49,531 bases of DNA from the NCBI GenBank assembly GCA_017962005.1, contig JAGCWE010000084.1, forward strand, positions 1 to 49,531, in the 5' to 3' direction. Each line of letters opens with the position of its first letter. Position 1 is the stretch's first letter. A model generated the notes under the pieces. It had not been told where the DNA came from and searched no databases. It saw nothing but the letters and a program-made list of their open reading frames with translations. Source of the DNA: Paludibacteraceae bacterium (GTDB lineage Bacteria; Bacteroidota; Bacteroidia; Bacteroidales; Paludibacteraceae). Below are positions 25,243 through 33,003 of this stretch, one piece after another. Made by a program: the position numbers and the translations under genes.

Positions 25243-25767
25243 ATGACACAAGAGCTATTCAAGCAACTTATCCGCAACGTGCCCGACTTTCCCAAGCAGG
25301 GCATACAGTTCAAGGACATTACCACCGCATTGAAAGACCCCGCCTGTCTGCGTTGGATACGCGACGAGGTGGCTGACTTGTACCGTGACAAGGGCATCAC
25401 ACAGGTGGTCGGACTGGAGAGTCGCGGCTTTATTATCGGTCCTGCAGTCGCAATGGAACTTGGTGCTGGGTTCGTACTCGCCCGCAAGCCGGGCAAACTG
25501 CCTGCGGACGTAATCAGTGCTACCTACAACAAGGAGTATGGAACCGACACCATCCAGCTTCATCGGGATGCGCTGACAGAAAACGACATTGTGCTTATTC
25601 ACGATGACCTGTTGGCAACAGGCGGTTCCGTACAGGGCGCTATACAACTTGTCAAAAAAGCGGGTGTGAAGAAAATCTATGTGAATTTCCTCATCGAGCT
25701 GGACGGACTGGACGGCCGCAAGGCTATTGACAAAGACATCGAGGTGACAAGTCTGATACGGCTCTGA
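25243..25767 (+). CDS. apt: Adenine phosphoribosyltransferase
   Basis: Apt salvages adenine by joining it to PRPP to give AMP. The 174-residue length and the motifs are standard: the start LIRNVPDFPKQGIQFKDITT, VVGLESRGFIIGPAVAMELG, the flexible-loop ARKPGKLP, and the PRPP-binding VLIHDDLLATGGSVQGAI. It lies downstream of mnmG and the parS site, and uvrC begins 4 nt after its stop, so apt and uvrC are probably cotranscribed. Confidence 0.97.
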   Translation: MTQELFKQLIRNVPDFPKQGIQFKDITTALKDPACLRWIRDEVADLYRDKGITQVVGLESRGFIIGPAVAMELGAGFVLARKPGKLPADVISATYNKEYGTDTIQLHRDALTENDIVLIHDDLLATGGSVQGAIQLVKKAGVKKIYVNFLIELDGLDGRKAIDKDIEVTSLIRL

Positions 25768-25771
25768 ACGG

Positions 25772-27592
25772 GTGGTTCCGGTAAGCGAACATATAAGGCA
25801 ACTGCTTCGGCAGATACCCGAAGAGCCCGGTGTCTATCAGTACTTTGACAAGGAAGGCACGGTCATCTATGTGGGGAAGGCGAAGAACCTCCGTCGGCGC
25901 GTATCGAGTTATTTCCAGAAGGAGCACGAGTGGCTCAAGACACGGCAACTGGTACGGCATATAGCCGACATACGCTATGTGGTGGTGCCGTCGGAGCAGG
26001 ATGCTTTCCTGTTGGAGAACAATCTGATTAAGCAGTATCAGCCCCACTACAACATTCTCCTGAAGGACGGCAAATCTTACCCGAGTATCTGTATTACGAA
26101 GGAGCCGTTTCCTCGCGTTTTTAAGACCCGCAAGATACTGAAAAATGCGGGTGAATACTACGGTCCTTACAGCTACGGGAATACGGTGGATCTGGTGTTG
26201 GAACTCATCCACCGCCTATGCCCCATCCGCACATGCCAGATGCCTCTCACGCAGAAAGGCGTGGAGGAAGGGAAGTACAAAGTCTGCCTCAAATACCATC
26301 TGCATACCTGCTGCGGAATATGTGAGCGGAAAGTGAGCAGGGAGCAGTACGATGACTATATCGAAATGGCGCGAAAGATTATTCGTGGTGACGCACGGTT
26401 GCTTGCACGTCGGTTGCAGCAGCGTATGAGCGAATTGTCAGCATCGATGCGGTATGAGGAGGCGGGTGAGGTGAAGTCACAGTTGGAGATGTTGGATAAG
26501 TTCTGTAGCAAAACAGTGATTACCAATACTGTGTCGGGCGATTTGGACGTGTTCGGCTACATAGAGGAGGGGCAGAACATCTATGTGTCTGTGCTGCATG
26601 TGCATAACGGATCGATTGTACAAGGTCAGACCGTTACGTTCCGCCGCCAGTTGCAGGAGAGTAAGGAGGAGATGTTGGCAATGGCTATGCACCGGCTGCG
26701 GGAGATGCTTGGCAGTACGACAAAGGAAGTGATAGTACCTTTTATTCCTGATTTATTCGATGAAAATCTGCGTGTGAACATAGCGATTTCCGGCGACAGG
26801 AAGCGGTTGCTCGACCTTGCGATGAAGAATGTGTTGCAATATAAGGACGACTGCCTCCGTCAGGCGGACAAGCTTAACCCCGACCAGCGGAGCATGCGTC
26901 TTTTGGGACAGTTGCAATCGCTTTTGCAGTTACCAACTTTGCCTGTTGTCATCGACAGTTTTGACAATTCAAACATTCAAGGATCGGATGCGGTGGCAGG
27001 TTGTGTGGTGTTCCGTAAGGCTCGACCTGCAAAGAGCGAGTACAAGCGCTTCAAGATTCGTTCAGTCAGCGGACCGGATGACTATGCTGATATGCGCGAG
27101 ATTGTTAGGAGACGTTATTCGGATTTGCTCGATGAAAACAAGCCTTTGCCCGATTTGATTATAGCCGATGGTGGTGAGGGTCAGATGAATGCTATCCGCG
27201 AGGTTTTGGAGCGTCAGCTCGGCCTGCATATACCCGTTGCTGGACTGAAGAAGGACGACAAGCATCGTACCAATGTGCTGCTCTATGGTACACCTCCGCA
27301 GGAGTACGGAATGAAAGTGACGGATGAGTTGTTCCGTCTGTTGGTTCAGATTCAGGATGAGGTTCACCGTTTTGCCATATCGTACCACAAGCAGAAGCGC
27401 AGTAAGTCGCAGACGCATAGCGAACTCGATGATATAAAGGGAGTTGGAGAGGTTTCCAAGCAGAAGTTGCTGCGTCATTTCCATTCTGTGGCTCGCGCTA
27501 AATCGGCTGAATTGGACGAGTTGCGGAAAGTCCTCGGAAACAGTTTAGGTACAAAGGTTTACGAGCATTTCCGAGGTATTTTATCCCTTTGA
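25772..27592 (+). CDS. uvrC: Excinuclease ABC subunit UvrC
   Basis: UvrC makes the two incisions of nucleotide excision repair. The 606-residue protein contains the N-terminal GIY-YIG nuclease (PGVYQYFDKEGTVIYVGKAK, 3' incision), a Cys-bearing segment (CGICERKVSR), the UVR motif near residue 225, and the RNase H-like domain for 5' incision (DSFDNSNIQGSDAVAGCVVF and IADGGEGQMNAI). The terminal helix-hairpin-helix is LDDIKGVGEVSKQKLLRHFH. It starts with GTG at 25772, 4 nt after apt; no better start exists before the GIY-YIG domain. Confidence 0.97.
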   Translation: MVPVSEHIRQLLRQIPEEPGVYQYFDKEGTVIYVGKAKNLRRRVSSYFQKEHEWLKTRQLVRHIADIRYVVVPSEQDAFLLENNLIKQYQPHYNILLKDGKSYPSICITKEPFPRVFKTRKILKNAGEYYGPYSYGNTVDLVLELIHRLCPIRTCQMPLTQKGVEEGKYKVCLKYHLHTCCGICERKVSREQYDDYIEMARKIIRGDARLLARRLQQRMSELSASMRYEEAGEVKSQLEMLDKFCSKTVITNTVSGDLDVFGYIEEGQNIYVSVLHVHNGSIVQGQTVTFRRQLQESKEEMLAMAMHRLREMLGSTTKEVIVPFIPDLFDENLRVNIAISGDRKRLLDLAMKNVLQYKDDCLRQADKLNPDQRSMRLLGQLQSLLQLPTLPVVIDSFDNSNIQGSDAVAGCVVFRKARPAKSEYKRFKIRSVSGPDDYADMREIVRRRYSDLLDENKPLPDLIIADGGEGQMNAIREVLERQLGLHIPVAGLKKDDKHRTNVLLYGTPPQEYGMKVTDELFRLLVQIQDEVHRFAISYHKQKRSKSQTHSELDDIKGVGEVSKQKLLRHFHSVARAKSAELDELRKVLGNSLGTKVYEHFRGILSL

Positions 27593-27614
27593 GAATTGCA
27601 TATTTTTCTTTACG

Positions 27615-28091
27615 ATGAGCAGATATACGTTAAAATCTGATTCCGTTGGCGGTTTTTCGCTGTTTGATGAGGATGGTCAGTCAGTTTCGGCGAGCAAATG
27701 GCTGCAGTCGTTCTCACCGCGCCGGGTGCTTGCGTTGCACGGCTCGATGGGTGCGGGTAAGACTACGTTCGTCAAGTGGCTGTGCGAAGGGCTCGGTGTG
27801 GAGGATGCGGTGAACAGTCCCACCTTTGCCATCGTCAATGTGTACGATGTGCCTTGCCACAACCTTTATGACAATGCGGATGACGCAACGGAGGAGTTGT
27901 ACCATTTCGACTGCTACCGTCTCAACTCTCTGCGCGAGGCGTTGGATCTTGGGATGCCCGATTATCTGGATTCGGGCCGTTACTGCCTTATCGAGTGGCC
28001 CGATGTGGTGGAGCCGTTGCTGCCTGAAGATGCGGTCAGTGTCCGTTTCACGGTGTCGGCTGATGGCTGCCGTGTCTTGGAGGTGGAGTGA
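27615..28091 (+). CDS. tsaE: tRNA threonylcarbamoyladenosine biosynthesis ATPase TsaE
   Basis: TsaE is the small P-loop ATPase that works with TsaB and TsaD in t6A formation. The 158-residue protein has the Walker A loop GSMGAGKTTFVKWL (residues 44-57), NSPTFAIVNVY, HFDCYRL and LIEWPDVVEPLLPED, all family hallmarks. It follows uvrC by 22 nt. Its last 44 nt overlap the convergent helix-hairpin-helix gene. Confidence 0.95.
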   Translation: MSRYTLKSDSVGGFSLFDEDGQSVSASKWLQSFSPRRVLALHGSMGAGKTTFVKWLCEGLGVEDAVNSPTFAIVNVYDVPCHNLYDNADDATEELYHFDCYRLNSLREALDLGMPDYLDSGRYCLIEWPDVVEPLLPEDAVSVRFTVSADGCRVLEVE

Positions 28092-29010
28092 AATCGAGGT
28101 ACGGGCGCAGTCTGCCGGCTTCCTCTTGGGTGAGAACGGCGGGACAGAGGTCGTCCATTCCCGATAAGCGTATTCTGCGCCGCCGTGTTTCGTAGATGGC
28201 TTTGGCTTGCGTGAAACGGATGTAGGGATGGCGGTTCAGTTGTTCCACGGAGGCCGTCTGCACGTTGATTCTGTGTATGAGTGCCGTGTCTGCTGTCAGG
28301 TGCGGCGTCACGGAGTCCCACAAAACGTAGTCCAGTTGCTTTATTTCGCGCAGTTGGTCCGGATGGTAATAGCCGCCTAATTGGTCGCGGTAGCGGATAA
28401 TCTGCCGTGCCGTGTAGCCGCCGATGCCGCGTATGTACTGCAGGTCGTTGGTGTCGGCGGTGTTCAGTTCGATGACGGTGTCTTTCTTCTCATGTATCTG
28501 GCCTGTTTTCAGCAGACTGTCCCGCCGCGCTTGCCGTGCGCGTTCGATGCTGTCGTGGCGGGCCTCGTATATGTGGTGTATGCTGTCCCGCCGCAGGCTG
28601 TCGCGCAATATGCGTTCCTGCCGTTCGGTGAAGAAAGGCATGGTGTCGATGGCGATGTACGGCCGCAGTGCCTGGAACGCGCTGTCGGTCAGTCCGTACA
28701 GCCGCCGGAAATCATCTGCGCGGCGGAACCGTCCGCCTTTTTCTCGGTAACGGATAAGGTTGCGTATCTGCCACGGCCGGAGTCCCAGCTGTGCGAGTGT
28801 CAGGCTGTCAGCAGTGTTGGGGTCGAAGGGTCGGAGGATAACGGTATCCCTCTCTGTCTGAAGACTTTGCAGCGTGTCTTCCACAGGTCTGTTATCAGCC
28901 GACGGCGATGGCAGGAAATGGATGAAGAGTCGCAGTGTCAATACAAAAGCAAGGAACAGGAGCAGTCCTATCCCTTGTTTTCGGTTGAATATCGGCTCTT
29001 TGTCAGCCAT
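28048..29010 (-). CDS. Helix-hairpin-helix (ComEA-like) protein with membrane anchor
   Basis: A 320-residue protein with one N-terminal membrane segment (GIGLLLFLAFVLTLRLFIHF) and three ComEA-type HhH modules: FDPNTADSLTLAQLGL..., IELNTADTNDLQYIRGIGGY..., and INVQTASVEQLNRHPYIRFT.... HhH modules bind DNA backbone non-specifically. In ComEA this serves DNA uptake, but many Bacteroidota carry such proteins without known competence, so the role is open. The ATG at 29010, 4 nt after the proB stop, is preferred over an in-frame TTG at 29025. It is probably last in a proC-proB-HhH unit and overlaps tsaE at the 3' end. Confidence 0.85.
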   Translation of the reverse strand: MADKEPIFNRKQGIGLLLFLAFVLTLRLFIHFLPSPSADNRPVEDTLQSLQTERDTVILRPFDPNTADSLTLAQLGLRPWQIRNLIRYREKGGRFRRADDFRRLYGLTDSAFQALRPYIAIDTMPFFTERQERILRDSLRRDSIHHIYEARHDSIERARQARRDSLLKTGQIHEKKDTVIELNTADTNDLQYIRGIGGYTARQIIRYRDQLGGYYHPDQLREIKQLDYVLWDSVTPHLTADTALIHRINVQTASVEQLNRHPYIRFTQAKAIYETRRRRIRLSGMDDLCPAVLTQEEAGRLRPYLDFTPPPRHGSHQPTP

Positions 29011-29014
29011 CTCT

Positions 29015-29782
29015 TTATCTGACAAACTCGGTGAACACCGTCCGTTCGGGGTTCACGAATATGTCGCGCAGTATCTGTTCGGTCTTGCCGTTGGCGATGA
29101 TGACGCGGGTGCCGTTTTGGGCGGTGAGCGTTGCGGTATGGTATTTTGACTGCATGCCGCCTCTTCCCGCGCTGCTCTTTGAGGTCTGTATGTAGGCGGA
29201 CATGTCGTCGGTTGCCCGTACGGTTCGTATCACCTTGCTCTTCGGGTCGGCGGGGTTGCCGTCATACAGGCCGTCTATGTTGCTCAGGATGACCAGCGTC
29301 TCCGCTCCCATCATCTTGGCTGTCAGGCCCGACAGTTCGTCGTTGTCGGTGAACATCAGTTCGGTGACGCATACGGTGTCGTTCTCGTTCACGATGGGTA
29401 TCACGTCGTTCTCCAGCATCACTTCCATGCACTGTTTGAGGTTCTTGTATTGTTCTTCCCGCTCGAAGTCCTCTTTCATGGTCAGCACTTGCCCCACGTG
29501 GAGGTTGTGTTCGCGGAAGAGGGTGAAGTAGAGGTTCATCAGTTTGACCTGTCCCATGGCGCAGTACAGTTGTCGCTGTTCCACCGAGTCCAGCGGGTTC
29601 TCCGCTTTCAGCAGGGTCTTGCCGCATGCGCCGGCGCCGCTGGAGACGAGGATGACCTCATATCCTTGTTCGCGCAGCCATACCAGTTGGTCAACGAGTG
29701 CGGATATGCGCGTGAGGTCTATGCGTCCTTCGGCTGTGGTCAGCACGTTCGACCCTACTTTTACTACTATTCGTTTCATCAT
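29015..29782 (-). CDS. proB: Glutamate 5-kinase, PUA-less form
   Basis: ProB phosphorylates glutamate to gamma-glutamyl phosphate, the first step of proline synthesis. The amino-acid-kinase fold is clear: RIVVKVGSNVLTTAEGRIDL, VSSGAGACGKTLL, MKEDFEREEQYKNL, NENDTVCVTELMFTDNDELS, and the end segment SSAGRGGMQSKYHTATLTAQ. At 255 residues it has only the kinase domain; the C-terminal PUA domain of E. coli ProB (367 residues) is absent, and the HhH gene follows instead. Single-domain glutamate kinases are known, so the protein is probably complete. It begins 10 nt after the proC stop. proA is not in the window. Confidence 0.92.
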   Translation of the reverse strand: MMKRIVVKVGSNVLTTAEGRIDLTRISALVDQLVWLREQGYEVILVSSGAGACGKTLLKAENPLDSVEQRQLYCAMGQVKLMNLYFTLFREHNLHVGQVLTMKEDFEREEQYKNLKQCMEVMLENDVIPIVNENDTVCVTELMFTDNDELSGLTAKMMGAETLVILSNIDGLYDGNPADPKSKVIRTVRATDDMSAYIQTSKSSAGRGGMQSKYHTATLTAQNGTRVIIANGKTEQILRDIFVNPERTVFTEFVR

Positions 29783-29792
29783 TGTTGCTCTG

Positions 29793-30572
29793 TTATTTCA
29801 TACCTGCTTTCAGGCAGCTGACCACGGCGGCGTTGAAGCCCTTGCGGTCCAGTTCGTTCAGTCCTTTGATGGTGACGCCTCCGGGGGTGGTCACTTTGTC
29901 GATGGCGGCTTCGGGGTGCAGTCCCGATTCGCGCAGCAGCGACACGGCTCCCTGCATGGTCTGCATGGCTATCTGTTGCGCCTGATGCGGGTAGAAGCCC
30001 ATTTCCACGCCGCCTTCGGTCATGGCGCGAACCATGCGCATCACGTAGGCTATCCCGCACGATGCCATCATCATGCCCGCTTCCACCTGCTTCTCTTCCA
30101 CTTCCATCACCTCGCCGCAAAGGCTGTACAGACCGGTGACTTTGCGGATGTTCTCTTCTGTCGCCTGCCCGTTATGTGCCACGAAACTCATACTGTTCCC
30201 GTATTCGGCGGCTATGTTCGGTATCACGTAGAAGTACTGCCCTGCGCCACCGAGTTTCGATGACAGTTTGTCCGTGCCGTAGTTGGCGGCGTCTGATACG
30301 ATAATCTGCCTGTCGAGGTCCAGTTCGGGACGTATCTCGTCCAGTACCTTGTCCATCAGCCACGGCTTGACTGCCAGCACCACTATGTCTGCCTCACGTA
30401 CGGCTGCTTTGTTGTTATCCGTTACCGTCACGGAGGGGTACTTCTATTTGAACTCTTTGAGTGTCTGTTCGTTCTTGTCGGCGATGGTCAGTGCTGTTTG
30501 CCCCGAGTGTATCCATCCGTGAGCCAGCGCGCCGCCCATATTGCCGGCGCCTATCAGTGCAACTTTGGTCAT
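29793..30572 (-). pseudogene. proC: Pyrroline-5-carboxylate reductase interrupted by an amber codon
   Basis: ProC reduces pyrroline-5-carboxylate to proline. The frame starts MTKVALIGAGNMGGALAHGW (NADPH-binding GAGNMG) and would give 259 codons, close to the family norm. Codon 43 is TAG (30446-30444, minus strand), between LKEFK and KYPSV; the frame is the same before and after, so this is a nonsense codon and not a frameshift. The rest is intact, including VVLAVKPWLMDKVL, MASCGIAYVMRMVRAM and TTPGGVTIKGLNELD. A restart at GTG 30431 would lack the nucleotide-binding loop. TAG ends mnmG normally here, which argues against a changed code. It may be a recent null mutation or a sequencing/assembly error. 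Confidence 0.88.
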
Positions 30573-30612
30573 TGTTCTGTCTGTTTTGGTGGTAAATACT
30601 TTTTTTGCGCCG

Positions 30613-30643
30613 CAAAAGTATGGATTTTTCGGTAATCGGCAAA
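30613..30643 (-). promoter_or_regulatory. proC-proB promoter
   Basis: Minus strand: TTTG (30643-30640), a 19-bp spacer and TACTTTTG (30620-30613), 40 bp before the proC ATG. It is a full consensus match. Confidence 0.7.
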
Positions 30644-30796
30644 AAAACAATCGAAGCCTCCTGTGCCGATGCGTCTAATTGTGTGGTTCTCATTGAGTTT
30701 GTATTGTGTTTGCGGATTCTCTGCCGTCTGGTGTCATTTTTAAGTATATTGTAATCACTGTTTTTCAGCGGTTTTTATGCATACAGCATTGGGACG

Positions 30797-30851
30797 TTAT
30801 TGGGTGATTATTGGGTGATTATTGGGTTGTTATTGGGTGATTAATGGGTTA
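30797..30851. repeat. 11-bp tandem repeat x5
   Basis: The unit is TTATTGGGTGA. Copies 1, 2 and 4 are exact, copy 3 ends TTG, and copy 5 reads TTAATGGGTTA. The array is intergenic, about 225 bp upstream of the proC start, and has no protein-coding reason for its period. Confidence 0.9.
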
Positions 30852-31052
30852 GTCGGCAGACCCCAGTGTCACCTCAGCGTACTTTCAGCCGTGTCCTGTT
30901 ATTGGGAAACGCGGATATCCGTTACGTTCTTTCTTTTTGATTTTGCTGTGGTCTTGTCTGCCATGGTAGATGCACCACGGTGGCTGTGCCTTTACGGACA
31001 ATGTCGCGTCTTTTTATATGTAAAATTGTGCAAAATGATACAAAAATGTATA

Positions 31053-31131
31053 AAAAAGCAAAATAATTGCTTAAAAATTTGTGCATTATAGAAATTATCG
31101 ATACGTTTGCCGCAATTGGAGAAAACGGCGT
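31053..31131 (+). repeat. 79-bp promoter block, copy 1
   Basis: This block aligns without gaps to 36036-36114 (offset 4983) with scattered mismatches. It includes the -33 and -7 boxes and the downstream GAAAACGGCGT. Here it precedes only a stub gene; at 36036 it precedes the giant secreted-protein gene. Confidence 0.88.
31078..31109 (+). promoter_or_regulatory. Promoter upstream of the signal-peptide stub
   Basis: TTTG (31078-31081), a 20-bp spacer and TACGTTTG (31102-31109). It has the same layout as the giant-gene promoter, so any transcript from here would carry only the stub. Confidence 0.7.
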
Positions 31132-31210
31132 AAGTCTTCGGATTGTTTTTAGACCTGCCCGTAAGTCAAAAAGGTAAACCATAATACGAATGTATAAAAA
31201 TCCAAAACCT

Positions 31211-31261
31211 ATGAAAAAACTACTTTCTCTTTTTGTGCCGCTGCTGGCACTACGGGGATAG
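31211..31261 (+). pseudogene. Signal-peptide stub of a secreted repeat-protein gene
   Basis: ATG plus 15 codons and TAG encode MKKLLSLFVPLLALRG. The first 14 codons match the start of the secreted protein gene at 33004 almost base for base (MKKLLSLFVPLMAL), then similarity stops abruptly and the frame ends. It is read as the 5' remnant of a third family member left after deletion or recombination. It follows a good promoter, so it may still be transcribed. Confidence 0.75.
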
Positions 31262-31369
31262 TTGTATATACCGTGCCGCGCACACGATAAACCGCGCAAA
31301 ACGACCTTTGACAGATTGTAAACAGAGTGAAAACAGCATAAAAATTGCTGAAATCAACAAAAAATATCC

Positions 31370-31407
31370 GATTTGAGCATTTTTTAACAGAATAATTTGC
31401 TCAAATC
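31370..31407. repeat. Perfect 10-bp inverted repeat at the ATPase promoter
   Basis: GATTTGAGCA (31370-31379) and TGCTCAAATC (31398-31407) are perfect inverted copies 18 bp apart. The right arm covers the -33 box of the AAA ATPase gene, so it could be an operator or an RNA hairpin from upstream transcription. A related direct repeat, TTTTTAACA(A)GAATA, occurs at 31381 and 31435. Confidence 0.7.
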
Positions 31408-31427
31408 AGCTAAATACAGTACCTTTG
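31396..31427 (+). promoter_or_regulatory. AAA ATPase gene promoter
   Basis: TTTG (31396-31399), a 20-bp spacer and TACCTTTG (31420-31427), 25 bp before the ATG at 31453. The -33 box overlaps the inverted repeat. Confidence 0.75.
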
Positions 31428-31452
31428 CAGCACTTTTTAACAAGAATATGTT

Positions 31453-32871
31453 ATGGAAGAGCAGTTGTACGGACGCGAGAAAGAGGCAAAGCTGATAGAG
31501 AGTTATCTCCAAAGCGGCAGGTCGGAGTTCGTGGCGGTGTATGGGCGCAGACGTGTGGGAAAAACCTTTCTGCTGCGACAAGTGCTGGACAAGCATCTGT
31601 GTTTCAGTTTCACCGGTATGGCGAACACCACTGGTACGGAGCAGTTGAGGAACTTCAACCTTACATTGAGGCAATACCGTCCGGATGCCCCTGTATGTGC
31701 GAACTGGCAGGAGGCTTTTGTGGCGTTGCAGCGTTTCCTTGATAGGGTGAAACGGGAGACGAAGGTGGTTCTCTTCGATGAGTTGCCGTGGATGGACACT
31801 CCGAAGTCGCATTTCCTGTCCGCTTTCGAGCATTTCTGGAACGCTTGGGCTTCCGCCCGCAGCGACATCAAACTGTTTGTATGCGGCAGTGCCGCCTCGT
31901 GGATGTTGGACAATGTAATCAACAGCCACGGCGGACTGCACAACCGCGTCACGCACGAGATGCTGTTGCAGCCTTTCACGCTCGGCGAATGCAGGAGTTA
32001 TTTGCATGCCCGGCGTTTCGGCTACAGCGACAAGGAGGTGGCGGAGTGTTATATGGTGTTCGGCGGCATACCTTATTATCTGTCGCTTTTGGACAAAGAG
32101 CAGAGTCTTGCGCAGAATATCGACAGGCTTTTCTTCTCCCCTACCGGCGAACTGCGCAACGAGAAGGAGAATCTTTTCCGGTCGCTGTTCCGCCACTCGG
32201 AGGACTACACCGCCGTCATCAACGCTCTTTCGGCGGAAGTCAAGGGACTGACCCGCTCGCAACTGCTTGACGCGACCAAACTGAACAACAACGCTTTGTT
32301 CGGGAAGCGGTTGGATGAGTTGGAGAAATGCGGTTTCATCCGGCGGTACGAGGATTATTCAAGCCGGCAGAGGCAGACCGTGTTCCAACTTACAGACCCG
32401 CTGTGTCATTTCATCCATTCGGTGGCGGAGAAGAACCGGCATCATGATGAGGAGTTCTGGTCACATTCACAACTTAGCCCGATGTACAACACTTGGGCGG
32501 GACTGGCTTTTGAGATTCTGTGCCTGAACCATATAGCGCAAATCAAGCAGGCGTTGGGCATATCGGGGATGCAGACGAGTGTGTACTCGTGGCGCACGCC
32601 CGCCGATGCCGGCAGAGGGGCGCAGATAGATATGGTGATTGACCGTGCTGACCGCTGTGTCAATGTGTGTGAGATGAAGTTCTGCCGCGAGGAATACGAA
32701 CTGACACGTCTGGAGAGCGAGCGGCTGGAACACCGTCTGTACAGTTTTATGCGATACGCGGAGCCGCGCAAGTCACTCCGCCTGACGATGATAACGCCTT
32801 TCGGCATCAAACAGAACACACACAGTCATCTCGTGCAGAACGAAATAACAATAACTGACTTGCTCAAATAA
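31453..32871 (+). CDS. AAA-family ATPase with C-terminal DUF234 / nuclease-fold domain
   Basis: A 472-residue protein of the ATPase_2 plus DUF234 family, often multicopy in Bacteroidales and of unknown function. The P-loop is GRRRVGKTFL (residues 31-40), Walker B is VVLFDELPWMD (about 105-115), and FVCGSAASWM may be the sensor strand. A winged-helix-like region follows (LTRSQLLDATKLNNNALFGKRLDELEKCGFI). The C-terminal domain around residues 388-410 has an Asp (GAQIDMVIDR) followed by CEMKF (E-x-K), a pattern of PD-(D/E)XK nuclease folds. It has its own promoter and lies between the stub and the intact secreted-protein genes. Links to mobile DNA are suspected for the family, but no transposase or terminal repeat is visible here. 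Confidence 0.88.
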   Translation: MEEQLYGREKEAKLIESYLQSGRSEFVAVYGRRRVGKTFLLRQVLDKHLCFSFTGMANTTGTEQLRNFNLTLRQYRPDAPVCANWQEAFVALQRFLDRVKRETKVVLFDELPWMDTPKSHFLSAFEHFWNAWASARSDIKLFVCGSAASWMLDNVINSHGGLHNRVTHEMLLQPFTLGECRSYLHARRFGYSDKEVAECYMVFGGIPYYLSLLDKEQSLAQNIDRLFFSPTGELRNEKENLFRSLFRHSEDYTAVINALSAEVKGLTRSQLLDATKLNNNALFGKRLDELEKCGFIRRYEDYSSRQRQTVFQLTDPLCHFIHSVAEKNRHHDEEFWSHSQLSPMYNTWAGLAFEILCLNHIAQIKQALGISGMQTSVYSWRTPADAGRGAQIDMVIDRADRCVNVCEMKFCREEYELTRLESERLEHRLYSFMRYAEPRKSLRLTMITPFGIKQNTHSHLVQNEITITDLLK

Positions 32872-33003
32872 TCTCTTTCCGTCTTTTTTCATTCTGTGCG
32901 CCTGACCATTATGGTGGTTAGGTGCTTTTGTACAATCTGTCCCCCAAAAAATCAAACGATAGGTAATAAACAAACCAAAATATTAACGCAAACAAATACA
33001 CCT

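Larger units (their letters stand above)
30573..31452. other. 880-bp stretch without an intact gene
   Basis: Between proC and the AAA ATPase gene I see no complete gene. It holds the proC promoter, an 11-bp tandem array (30797-30851), a promoter block shared with the giant gene (31053-31131), a 16-codon signal-peptide stub (31211-31261), an inverted repeat and the ATPase promoter. Nothing recognisable was found in 30,650-30,790 or 30,860-31,040; short open frames there have no supporting features. Confidence 0.7.

Noticed and set aside
30444-30446. Stop-codon reassignment (TAG as sense) as explanation of the proC amber
   Set aside because: mnmG ends at TAG exactly where the family normally ends, and no other conserved gene in the window contains an in-frame TAG.
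30797-30851. CRISPR array
   Set aside because: Units are 11 bp with no spacers and no cas genes are nearby; it is a simple tandem repeat.
30822-31091. 89-codon plus-strand frame in the gap before the stub
   Set aside because: It starts inside the 11-bp array, runs through the promoter block and matches nothing; composition looks non-coding.
31262-33003. Insertion sequence carrying the AAA ATPase
   Set aside because: No transposase and no terminal inverted repeats with target-site duplication were found at the borders; only an inverted repeat at the promoter.
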